Shown here: positions 47,945 through 55,582 of the stretch, piece by piece
How positions within the stretch are numbered: position 1 is the first letter of the stretch
Layout: every line of letters starts with the position of its first letter
Assembly: GCA_046051225.1 (NCBI GenBank)
Contig: JBJOOR010000004.1
Location: 186,001 to 250,000, forward strand
Origin: CAIODY01 sp046051225
Lineage (GTDB): Bacteria; Bacteroidota; Bacteroidia; Chitinophagales; CAIODY01
Length of the DNA: 64,000 bases
Direction: 5' to 3'
The notes under the pieces: generated by a model
Seen by the model: the letters and a program-made list of their open reading frames with translations, nothing else
Databases searched by the model: none
What the model was told of the DNA's origin: nothing
Program-made: the position numbers and the translations under genes

Positions 47945-48312
47945 GATATCTTCTTTGCCTGATAAGAAAGCTTCTAGCGGAATTTGAATTCAAATTTGCA
48001 GAAATGATGTCTTGCTTCAGTAGCAAGGCATCTTATAGGCAGATTTGAGTACTTATTTTCAGAAAAGATATCTTCTGTGTGGAAGAAGACATCATCTTTT
48101 GAAATAAGCATTCAGATTTTCAGAAAAGACATCTTCCGTGGCAAAGAAGATTTCAAATTTCCTTAAAAGACATCTTCCGTCGGGAAGAAGATATCTTTCA
48201 TCGGCAAGAAGACATCTTCCTTGCCAAGCAAGACATCTTCGGTGGCAAACAAGGTTTCAAATTCCGCAACAAGACATCATCTTTCTTGAAAAGCACATTA
48301 ACTGACTGATGA
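47945..48312 (-). repeat. Array of about 17 degenerate 20-21-bp units upstream of 47228-47857
   Basis: Plus-strand units begin GAYATCTTC and end AAGAA, so unit junctions form the palindrome GAAGAYATCTTC. Clear units are 48067-48087, 48128-48148, 48169-48189, 48190-48210, 48211-48231 and 48232-48252 (all 21 bp); 48088-48107, 48108-48127, 48149-48168, 48253-48272 and 48273-48292 are 20 bp. Each unit can fold on itself (TCTTCC with GGGAAGA). The 20-bp units break any reading frame, and all six frames contain stops, so the array is non-coding as it stands. It belongs to the 967-bp gap 47858-48824. Confidence 0.75.
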
Positions 48313-48384
48313 CAACTCAACTTTGTGAAAGAACTTTTATCACCACAAAGTTTTAGTAGAAAAAAGTGAAGTGCAGAAATTCTT

Positions 48385-48704
48385 CACGAACGACATGAAT
48401 TCCGCCACGAATGACATAAAATGGGGGATGAACGACATTTTTTGAAATTAGCAAATGTTAGGTATTCTGTTGCTTGTCCTCGTTTGGGGCGTTGGCGTTG
48501 AGTTGAGCTAACGAGGATAAAATGGTTTAATCGTCTTAGACGAAATACCCCTTGCATCCTCGTTTCCTACGCTCTTCGCTCGGCTACAAACGAGGACGAG
48601 CAGAACGACATTTTTTGAAAAATGAAAATGCGAATATTTTTTTGCTTTGCCTCGGTTAGTGTCCCCACTAACCGAAACGATTGATGTTCGTGAGGACACG
48701 AACC
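48385..48704. repeat. Second 21-bp repeat family and cluster of hairpins
   Basis: Three consecutive 21-bp units containing GAACGACAT or GAATGACAT lie at 48385-48405, 48406-48426 and 48427-48447; a fourth stands alone at 48600-48620, making an 18-bp perfect direct repeat GAACGACATTTTTTGAAA (48430-48447, 48603-48620). Between and after these lie four hairpins: TCCTCGTT/AACGAGGA (48477-48517), TCCTCGTTT/AAACGAGGA (48557-48596), CGGTTAGTG-TCCC-CACTAACCG (48653-48674) and GTTCGTG-AGGA-CACGAAC (48686-48703). No transposase or integrase gene is present. This GC-richer mosaic is non-coding and looks like a small mobile-element remnant or structured RNA. Confidence 0.65.
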
Positions 48705-48774
48705 TCGGCGAAGAGCTTGTTTCAACTACTAATAATCAGACTATGTCAGTGTGTATAACTTCTTTAAATTAATG

Positions 48775-48805
48775 TTGGCAAAAAAAATTTGGGCAATTAT
48801 TTTTG
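48775..48805 (+). promoter_or_regulatory. Promoter of the restriction-modification operon
   Basis: TTG (48775-48777), 20 nt, TATTTTTG (48798-48805) fits the Bacteroidota consensus. The regulator ATG at 48825 lies 19 nt further on. No clear C-box pair is visible upstream. Confidence 0.7.
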
Positions 48806-48824
48806 GACAAATTTTTACCAAAAA

Positions 48825-49151
48825 ATGAAATCCAATCAAACATTAACGACAGGTGAACTAATACGACAGTTAAGGGATGAAAAAGAATTGCCGTTAAGAA
48901 AAATAGCTGCCAAACTTGATATTGACACTTCCTTTTTAAGTAAGATAGAACGTAACGAAAGACGTGCAACAAAAGAACAAATCATAAAACTCACTGAAAT
49001 ATTTGAGGTAGAGAAAAACTATTTACTTGTGCCTTATTTAAGTGAAATTGTTTATTACCAAATTGGCGATGAAGATTGTGCAAACGAAGTCTTAAAGGTT
49101 GCCGAAGAAAAAGTTTCTTATTTAAAAACTCAAAGCAAGAAAAAGAAATGA
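48825..49151 (+). CDS. XRE-family regulator of the restriction-modification operon
   Basis: The 108-residue protein has an N-terminal helix-turn-helix of the XRE/Cro type (LIRQLRDEKELPLRKIAAKLDIDTSFLSKIERNERRATKEQIIKL, about 10-60). A helical tail with YLSEIVYYQIGDEDCANEVL and a Lys-rich end follows. ATG at 48825 is chosen over an upstream TTG that lies inside the promoter. The stop overlaps the methyltransferase ATG (ATGA), so it is translationally coupled. It is larger than the classical controller proteins of type II systems but occupies the same position and probably times methyltransferase and nuclease expression. Confidence 0.88.
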   Translation: MKSNQTLTTGELIRQLRDEKELPLRKIAAKLDIDTSFLSKIERNERRATKEQIIKLTEIFEVEKNYLLVPYLSEIVYYQIGDEDCANEVLKVAEEKVSYLKTQSKKKK

Positions 49152-50530
49152 TTGAGTTTTATTTAAAGCACAATTTCAAGAACATTAAACCGCTTGTTGA
49201 TGATTTAATCAATGAGTTGGAAATGGCATTTGCAATTGAGAAAATCACACCAATAAAATCCGATAAAATTTTCTTCCCCGAAATTCAAAAAGCAGTTTCA
49301 AAAACTTCTTTTGAAAAAGTAAATTCCTATTACCAAGCAATCGAAAAACATAAAGATAGAGTTCCCTTTCTCAATAATTATGTGAACAAAAACAAAGTAA
49401 TCTTACCAAAGAAAAACTCTTTCGTTGATTTATTTGCAGGTTGTGGCGGATTAAGTGTTGGACTTACAAATGCTGGCTTTCAGCCAACATTTGTAAATGA
49501 AATTGAACCAACATTTGCTGAAACATTTTATTTCAACCACTCATTGCATACAGACCAATATTATGTGGGCGACATCAATAAGTTAGTAAATGAAATCGAC
49601 AGCTATTCTAAATTTTTTAAAGATGCTACACTTGTTTGTGGAGGTCCTCCTTGTCAAGGATTTTCAATGGCAAACCGACAACGACTAATTGACGACCCAA
49701 GAAATGTACTTTACAAATCGTACTTGAAATTTTTACACGAAGTGCGACCACAGTTTTTCATTATGGAAAATGTGAAAGGTATGGCACACAAAATTGATGA
49801 AATTATTGCTGATTTTAAAAAGTATTTAGGCACCGATTACAACTTTGATTATGCTTTGCTGAATGCAAAAGATTTTGGCTTGCCACAAAATAGAGAAAGA
49901 TTTTTTCTTATCGGAAACCGCAATGGTGTTGACACTCATAAAATATTCAACAGCATCAAGAAAGAATACAAAACCGAATTTGTTTTGAAAGATGCAATTT
50001 CAAACTTGCCCGAACTCAAACCAAAACCATATAAAAACAACAACGATATTAACAATAAAGATTTTGGTTTTATCATTCGCAAAATAAAACTGAAGAAAAA
50101 TAAATTTCACACTTTTATAAACGATGAAAACGAAACTCAGTTTCTATTCAACCATAAAAATAGATACAACAACGAAAGAGATATTGAGATTTTCAAAAGG
50201 TTGCCACAGGGTGCAAACTCTTTACATAGCTCAATTACAGACATCATGCCTTATGCAAGTAGAAACCACATGTTCAAAGACAAATACTTTAAGTTGAATG
50301 AAAATGAAGTTTGTAAAACAATAACTTCACACATGAAATTCGACTGCAACATGTACATTCATCCAACACAAGCAAGGGGATTAAGCCCAAGAGAAGCTGC
50401 AAGAATTCAAACATTTCCCGACAATTATTTTTTTCGTGGAAGTCAAAACAAATGGTTTGCTCAAATTGGAAACGCTGTTCCAGTTAAGTTAGCCGAAATT
50501 ATTGGTAAAAACATAAAGCAATATTTATGA
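49148..50530 (+). CDS. DNA (cytosine-5) methyltransferase, first copy
   Basis: The 460-residue enzyme transfers methyl from S-adenosylmethionine to cytosine C5. Motif I FVDLFAGCGG (92-101), motif IV GGPPCQGFS with nucleophile Cys169, motif VI ENVKG (207-211), motif VIII QNRERFFLIG and motif X QIGNAVPVKLAE are all present. About 90 N-terminal residues (MIEFYLKHNFKNIKPLVDDL) precede motif I and are extra to the minimal family. The ATG at 49148 gives a 4-nt overlap with the regulator; a longer frame upstream lies entirely inside the regulator gene. The target-recognition part lies between motifs VIII and IX. Confidence 0.95.
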   Translation: MIEFYLKHNFKNIKPLVDDLINELEMAFAIEKITPIKSDKIFFPEIQKAVSKTSFEKVNSYYQAIEKHKDRVPFLNNYVNKNKVILPKKNSFVDLFAGCGGLSVGLTNAGFQPTFVNEIEPTFAETFYFNHSLHTDQYYVGDINKLVNEIDSYSKFFKDATLVCGGPPCQGFSMANRQRLIDDPRNVLYKSYLKFLHEVRPQFFIMENVKGMAHKIDEIIADFKKYLGTDYNFDYALLNAKDFGLPQNRERFFLIGNRNGVDTHKIFNSIKKEYKTEFVLKDAISNLPELKPKPYKNNNDINNKDFGFIIRKIKLKKNKFHTFINDENETQFLFNHKNRYNNERDIEIFKRLPQGANSLHSSITDIMPYASRNHMFKDKYFKLNENEVCKTITSHMKFDCNMYIHPTQARGLSPREAARIQTFPDNYFFRGSQNKWFAQIGNAVPVKLAEIIGKNIKQYL

Positions 50531-51609
50531 TAAAACATTTAGAGTTATTCGCTGGTATTGGCGGTTTTAGAAAAGCAATTGATTTACTTGGCAATGATTT
50601 TTTAATCAAAACCAACTGCGTTGGTTTTTCTGAAAAAGATGTCTATGCAATCAAAACATACAAAGCCAATTACAACACAAAAAATGAAGTCGAATTAGGA
50701 GACATTGAAGTTTTTACTTCAAACAAAAAAAACATCAAAGCATTACCCGATTTTCAATTACTTACAGGTGGCTTTCCTTGTCAATCATTCAGTATGATGG
50801 GCAAACAAAAAGGTTTTAATGATGAAAGAGGAAATGTGTTTTACAGAATTACTAACATTTTAAGAGAGAAGAAACCACCTTTTATTTTGTTAGAAAATGT
50901 AAAAAATTTAAAGACACACGATGACGGAAAAACCTTTAAAGAAATTTTAAGTTCGTTAAAAGAATGCGGCTACAACCATATTTACTACGACATTTTTAAT
51001 ACTTCAAATTTTTCATTGGCACAAACCCGAAACAGAGTTTTCATTTTTGCTTCACGAGTTGAATTACCTTTTACATTCCAATTTTCACAAGCCGCTGTTA
51101 TCAATAGTTTTTCGCCATTAAATGGCGAATGTTCAGTGTTAAGGCAAAAGACAATTTTAGATGTTTTAGAAAAGCAAACGGAACAAAAATTTTATCTCTC
51201 TCAAAAAATCAAGAAAACAATTTTAGCAGATGGCTCAAAAAATTTCCGTTCTAAATCTGAAATAAATCAGTTGATAGCAAGGCCTTTAACTGCAACAATG
51301 GTAAAGATGCACCGAGCTTGTCAAGACAATTATTATAGCGATGAATTTTTGCAATCAAAAAAACCCATTGACTATGTAAAACAAGTTTTCACAAAACAAC
51401 AATTGCAAGAACATTCAATCAGAAAACTAACACCAAAAGAAGCATTAGCATTACAAGGCTTTGATGAAAAATTTTGCAACAATGCAATTGAGGCAGGGGT
51501 TAGCAATCATCAATTATATAAACAGGCTGGCAATGCAGTCAGTGTAAATACCGTTTACGCAATTTTATACCACCTAATAGTAAAAACCAAAATTCATAAA
51601 TTAATATGA
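50527..51609 (+). CDS. DNA (cytosine-5) methyltransferase, second copy
   Basis: This 360-residue enzyme is not a recent duplicate of the first. Motif I is HLELFAGIGGFR (4-15), the nucleophile is Cys85 in GGFPCQSFS, motif VI ENVKN (123-127), then TRNRVFIFA and QAGNAVSVNTV. It overlaps the first methyltransferase by 4 nt and the nuclease by 4 nt. Two m5C methyltransferases in one type II operon normally mean an asymmetric recognition site in which each enzyme methylates one strand; that is an inference. Confidence 0.95.
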   Translation: MIKHLELFAGIGGFRKAIDLLGNDFLIKTNCVGFSEKDVYAIKTYKANYNTKNEVELGDIEVFTSNKKNIKALPDFQLLTGGFPCQSFSMMGKQKGFNDERGNVFYRITNILREKKPPFILLENVKNLKTHDDGKTFKEILSSLKECGYNHIYYDIFNTSNFSLAQTRNRVFIFASRVELPFTFQFSQAAVINSFSPLNGECSVLRQKTILDVLEKQTEQKFYLSQKIKKTILADGSKNFRSKSEINQLIARPLTATMVKMHRACQDNYYSDEFLQSKKPIDYVKQVFTKQQLQEHSIRKLTPKEALALQGFDEKFCNNAIEAGVSNHQLYKQAGNAVSVNTVYAILYHLIVKTKIHKLI

Positions 51610-52712
51610 GTACATTCTTTGAAATAAATCGAAAAAGTAAAATTGGTTACAAAAAATTATCAAAAGCAGATTTAGGAATATCGGAAACAAGTAATCTAAC
51701 TCATATTGGATTGTTTGAAGACACTTTGGAGTTTATTACTGATACCCACAAAACCTCATCAGCAAAACTAATTTATCAAAATAAATCAACAGAATTAGTT
51801 TGCCTAATTGATTTTATTAAAAACTCAGATGGAACTTTTAGAAGTCCTAAAATCAGAAAAGGAGATAATAACGAATTAGAAATTGATGGAGTAAAAACCA
51901 ATTCAGTTGTTCGAGAAATCAGAGAAACTGTTGTTAAAACCAACCCAAATGAAAATTGGTATCTTTTATGGTTTGGATTAGAAAACACAGAACTTGTATT
52001 TTATCTCATTCGCCAAAACTCAAAAGAATATAATGAAATCAGCAACCTAATTCCTGAATTTGGTGGTAGCAGAGGAAAAATTGAAAACACAGACAAAATT
52101 TTTATTCCAGTTTTGAAATATTTAGAAACCAAAACAGAAGATAGCAGCATTGAGTTTTTACAAGATTTAGAAATCATTGCACAAACTGATGAAATCCCAT
52201 TAAAGCTAATTAAGCCAAGATATTTTGACATCGAAAAAGCAAAAAAAATGTGGGGAAAAACAGGAAGAAAAGGTGAAGAATTAGTTGCAGCATATCTTGA
52301 CACATTGAAAGCAAAGAAAAAAATTACTGATTACAATTGGCTAAATAAATCCCGAGAATCAAGTTTCCCCTACGACTTTGAAATTACAAATTTGACAAAC
52401 AAAACTATTTACACCGATGTGAAAACTACTTCTTACAAGTTCGACCAAAAAATGATATTCAGCAATCAAGAATTGAAATTCATTAACCAACCTTTAGATT
52501 ATCACATTTACAGAGTTTATGATTTAGATGAAAGAGTTGCATCGTTAAGAGTTTGCGAAAACATTAATATTCTTTCTAAAAAACTAACCGAAAATATTTC
52601 AACTTTTGAGACAGGATTAACAGCTAACGACACCAAATTAAATACTTTAAAACTGGCAATTTCGCCAGTGAATAAAACACTTTCTTTTAGTAAACAAATT
52701 ACACTGAAATAA
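51606..52712 (+). CDS. Putative type II restriction endonuclease with DUF3883-type nuclease domain
   Basis: The 368-residue protein has an unrecognised N-terminal half (about 1-200) and a C-terminal domain with the PD-(D/E)xK pattern of the DUF3883/NERD-like group: GRKGEELVAAYL (220-231), FPYDFEI with Asp257, and YTDVKTTS (269-276, Asp271 and Lys273), followed by SNQELKF. The first half would be expected to recognise the site. Position as last gene of the overlapping operon supports it being the nuclease partner of the two methyltransferases. Cleavage has not been shown and the site is unknown. Confidence 0.82.
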   Translation: MSTFFEINRKSKIGYKKLSKADLGISETSNLTHIGLFEDTLEFITDTHKTSSAKLIYQNKSTELVCLIDFIKNSDGTFRSPKIRKGDNNELEIDGVKTNSVVREIRETVVKTNPNENWYLLWFGLENTELVFYLIRQNSKEYNEISNLIPEFGGSRGKIENTDKIFIPVLKYLETKTEDSSIEFLQDLEIIAQTDEIPLKLIKPRYFDIEKAKKMWGKTGRKGEELVAAYLDTLKAKKKITDYNWLNKSRESSFPYDFEITNLTNKTIYTDVKTTSYKFDQKMIFSNQELKFINQPLDYHIYRVYDLDERVASLRVCENINILSKKLTENISTFETGLTANDTKLNTLKLAISPVNKTLSFSKQITLK

Positions 52713-52853
52713 AAAAGAAGATAGGAATAGAGAAATTTCCGTAGAAGCTAATCTTTATTAGTTGTCTCGAAGTTGCAGCAGCGCAATAAATATCCCAATT
52801 TAGGGATAGCAATTAGTACAAATAATGTTTTGAAAAAAAATTACCTTTGCATC

Positions 52854-53147
52854 ATGCTTACCAGGCAAGAAATTATACAATCGCTTCAAACCAACAAAGC
52901 TTTATTGCAGGCGCAATTTAAAGTGAATGAAATTGCTTTGTTTGGCAGTTATGCCCGTAATGAACAAACCGAACATAGCGATATAGATGTACTATTGAAT
53001 TTGCAAGAAGCATCTTACCTCAATTTGTGTCATGCAAAGTATTTTTTGCAAAGCATTTTCCCCCAACAAAAAATACAGATTGTATCAAAAAATGGTATCA
53101 AGCCCAAATATTTTGAAGCCATTAAATCGGATTTGATTTATGCCTAA
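52854..53147 (+). CDS. mntA: MntA-type nucleotidyltransferase antitoxin
   Basis: The 97-residue protein carries the minimal nucleotidyltransferase motif GSYARNE (31-37) and SDID (42-45, with Asp43 and Asp45). MntA antitoxins silence HepT by adding AMP to its active-site tyrosine. The ATG at 52854 is chosen because family members start 25-30 residues before GSYAR; a possible -7 box TACCTTTG (52842-52849) lies just ahead, which would leave almost no leader. It overlaps hepT by 8 nt. Confidence 0.88.
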   Translation: MLTRQEIIQSLQTNKALLQAQFKVNEIALFGSYARNEQTEHSDIDVLLNLQEASYLNLCHAKYFLQSIFPQQKIQIVSKNGIKPKYFEAIKSDLIYA

Positions 53148-53472
53148 ACGTGATGATGATTTACTGTTAGGTGATATGCTGGAAGCAGCAGAATCAATTT
53201 TTTTATTTGTTGGCGATATGAATTATGAAACCTTTATTGCCGATAAAAAAACAGTGGATGCTGTGGTAAGAAATTTTGAAATACTGGGCGAAGCCTCCAA
53301 ATATATTTCTGATAAATTAAAGAAAGAAAATCCGCTGATTGAATGGAGAGAAATGTCAGATTTCAGAAACGTTTTGATTCATGAATATTTCGGGATTGAT
53401 TATGAAATATTATGGAATGCCATCCAAACAATTCTTCCGCAAAATCACGACCTATTAAAACGGTTAGTGTAA
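53140..53472 (+). CDS. hepT: HepT-like ribonuclease toxin (DUF86)
   Basis: The 110-residue helical protein has the HEPN signature R76-x4-H81-x-Y83 (RNVLIHEYF) required for RNase activity and for AMP addition to the tyrosine. Other family landmarks are FEILGEASKYIS and EWREMSDFRN. It overlaps mntA by 8 nt, the usual arrangement of this toxin-antitoxin pair. All key residues are intact, so it should be functional. Confidence 0.9.
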   Translation: MPKRDDDLLLGDMLEAAESIFLFVGDMNYETFIADKKTVDAVVRNFEILGEASKYISDKLKKENPLIEWREMSDFRNVLIHEYFGIDYEILWNAIQTILPQNHDLLKRLV

Positions 53473-53533
53473 AGACCTGCTACAGCTGAGAAAAATATAC
53501 TTTGGCTTCGCCACCTTCGGTGAGGTAAAATTC

Positions 53534-53770
53534 TTACTTCAAATTTTCATCACTCACCCAAGCATTGTTTTCTTCAATAAATTTTAAGAGAGATTGTTTC
53601 TGTTCTTCTTTGATGCTGGAGAAACGCTCGAAGTTTTTTTCAGTTGCATCACTTGGGTTAAAGCTTGTGCAAAGCTTATTTCGGGCTGCTGCAATAAGAT
53701 TTTTTGGTTCATTAATGATAACTCCTCGAAGGATATTTTCAATAAGTTGTTGGGTATCATTACTAATCAT
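53534..53770 (-). CDS. Short conserved protein of unknown function
   Basis: The 78-residue protein starts MISNDTQQLIENILRGVIIN, continues EPKNLIAAARNKLCTSFNPS, and ends KFIEENNAWVSDENLK. A longer frame needs a TTG start inside the LytTR gene, so ATG at 53770 is preferred. The pattern of a small helical protein with a central Cys is one I have seen next to toxin-like genes in Bacteroidota, but I cannot assign a family. It follows the LytTR gene by 65 bp on the same strand. Confidence 0.6.
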   Translation of the reverse strand: MISNDTQQLIENILRGVIINEPKNLIAAARNKLCTSFNPSDATEKNFERFSSIKEEQKQSLLKFIEENNAWVSDENLK

Positions 53771-53835
53771 TTTCTGCAAAAATAAAGAAAAATAAATAGA
53801 AGCAAAAATGATGAATTCGCAAAATGTTAGGTAAC

Positions 53836-54210
53836 TCAAAATTTCGGAAACAAATGTTTCATCAGTTCATACACTTTTCGGGAGTAGGTAATTTCAAAAT
53901 CATTTTTCATCACCACAAAATGTAAGGAATGATTGATGGCTTTGGTGTGTAGTTTGTTTATCAAGTATGCTCGGTGTATGCGAAAGAAGCCGAGTGCTTG
54001 CAGTTTCTCTTCATAATAAGTAAGGTGGTGAGTCAGCAATAATTCTTTTGTTTTTTGTTCGGCATCGTGGTAAACAATTTTGCAATAACCTTCATCAGCT
54101 TTTACAATTAAAATATCATAAGCAGTAATGAGTAGTTCGCTTTCTGCCTTGGGGTTATAAGGCAAAGCCAGTTGGTAGTTTTGTTGCAGGAGTTGTAAAT
54201 CGGCTTCCAT
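53836..54210 (-). CDS. LytTR-domain DNA-binding protein, copy 1
   Basis: The 124-residue protein is a bare LytTR domain. DILIVKADEGYCKIVYHDAE, then LLTHHLTYYEEKLQALGFFRIHRAYLINKLHTKAI and VMKNDFEITYSRKVYELMKHLF are the family landmarks; FFRIHRAYLIN contains the DNA-contacting segment. There is no receiver domain and no kinase gene nearby. A second copy at 61088-61423 is nearly identical over 109 residues, differing mainly at the N-terminus. Its targets are unknown. Confidence 0.85.
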   Translation of the reverse strand: MEADLQLLQQNYQLALPYNPKAESELLITAYDILIVKADEGYCKIVYHDAEQKTKELLLTHHLTYYEEKLQALGFFRIHRAYLINKLHTKAINHSLHFVVMKNDFEITYSRKVYELMKHLFPKF

Positions 54211-54418
54211 TGTGTGAATGGATTTATGTTTTATTAGATGATAAATAACAACGAAGAGTTGCTTGAAATATTTTGTTTTTTTTATGCTGATATCGATGAT
54301 GTGCTAAAGTGTATTAAGTTTATTTGTTTGAAAATATCATTACATTTATAAAACATAAAGTTGCTTGCGGTGTTTAACTGATTCGTTATCCAATTCTAAT
54401 TCAGCATAATAATTTAAA

Positions 54419-55564
54419 ATGGAAGGAATAAATTTTGATTTTGGCAAAGGGTTTATTTTTAGCAAACATATTCCTAAGCTGTTGCCTCCATTCGATAGAA
54501 TCTTTGAGATTTTCAAAGATTTGCTTACGCATACTTCGGGCGATATTGAAGAGTCATTTAATTGGCTCCGCATTTTAGATAAAGAGTATAAAATTTTTAC
54601 ACCCGAATACACCATTGAAGATTTTGAAGAAGACCTGAAGAAAAAAGGCTACATCAAAGAAGAAATAGAATTAGACGACGAAGGCAATGCAGGCAAAGGC
54701 CCTGGAAAGAAATTGCTCACTGCTAAAATGGAAACTGCCCTTCGTGAATTTGCATTAGACCAGATATTTGGCAAACTTAAAAAAAGTGGAATTGGTAATC
54801 ATCGCACTACAAAATTAGGTGTAGGCGACGAACGTGATGGTGAAAACCGCAGCTATCAATATGGCGATGATATGGCATTGCTCAACATGACAGAGAGTTT
54901 GAAAAATGCTCAAATCAATCATGGCATCAGCGATTTGAAATTGACAGAAGATGATTTGATAGTGGAAGAATCAAAACACAAAGCACAAATGAGCACCGTG
55001 TTGATGATTGACATCAGTCACTCCATGATATTGTATGGTGAAGACAGAATTACACCTGCAAAAAAAGTAGCGATGGCATTGGTGGAATTAATTCATCGCA
55101 AATACCCAAAAGATACTATTGATATTATTGTTTTCGGTAACGATGCCTGGCCAATACAAGTGAAAGATTTGCCTTACTTAAAAGTAGGACCTTATCATAC
55201 CAATACCGTGGCAGGATTAGAATTGGCAATGGATATTTTACGCAGAAAACGAAATACGAACAAGCAGATTTTTATGATTACCGATGGCAAACCCAGTTGT
55301 GTAAAATTGCCAACGGGTGAGTATTATAAAAACAGCAATGGCTTAGATGAAATGATTGTGAATCTGTGTTTGGAAAAAGCAGCACAAGCTCGAAAGTTGA
55401 AAATTCCTATCACCACTTTCATGATTGCTCAAGACCCTTATTTAAGGCAGTTTATAGAAATGTTTACAGAACAAAACAAAGGCAAAGCATTTTTAACAGG
55501 CTTGCAAGGCTTGGGCGAAATGATTTTTGAAGACTACGAAAAAAACAGAATCAAGAAAATATAA
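54419..55564 (+). CDS. VWA-domain protein partnered with MoxR-type ATPase
   Basis: The 381-residue cytoplasmic protein has an N-terminal helical part (about 1-180) and a von Willebrand A domain (about 190-370) with intact metal-site residues DISHS (198-202), Thr in YHTNTVAGLE (near 261) and Asp in MITDGKPS (289). The pair VWA plus AAA+ ATPase resembles the BchD/BchI subunits of metal chelatases and MoxR/VWA systems that assemble or activate metal enzymes. The ATPase gene follows after 18 nt. The client protein is not indicated by the neighbourhood. Confidence 0.88.
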   Translation: MEGINFDFGKGFIFSKHIPKLLPPFDRIFEIFKDLLTHTSGDIEESFNWLRILDKEYKIFTPEYTIEDFEEDLKKKGYIKEEIELDDEGNAGKGPGKKLLTAKMETALREFALDQIFGKLKKSGIGNHRTTKLGVGDERDGENRSYQYGDDMALLNMTESLKNAQINHGISDLKLTEDDLIVEESKHKAQMSTVLMIDISHSMILYGEDRITPAKKVAMALVELIHRKYPKDTIDIIVFGNDAWPIQVKDLPYLKVGPYHTNTVAGLELAMDILRRKRNTNKQIFMITDGKPSCVKLPTGEYYKNSNGLDEMIVNLCLEKAAQARKLKIPITTFMIAQDPYLRQFIEMFTEQNKGKAFLTGLQGLGEMIFEDYEKNRIKKI

Positions 55565-55582
55565 TTTTTAAAACGATACACA

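Noticed and set aside
47945..48312. CRISPR array
   Set aside because: Units are 20-21 bp with no separate constant repeat and unique spacer, neighbouring units are all degenerate, and no cas gene is present.
47945..48312. Decayed coding repeat with heptads such as EDIFHRQ
   Set aside because: One plus-strand frame gives a few heptads, but the 20-bp units shift the frame and stops interrupt all six frames. Kept only as an alternative origin for the array.
48650..48712. tRNA-like fold
   Set aside because: The tetraloop hairpins do not build a cloverleaf and lack the T-loop and anticodon features. No tRNA or rRNA gene was found anywhere in the window.
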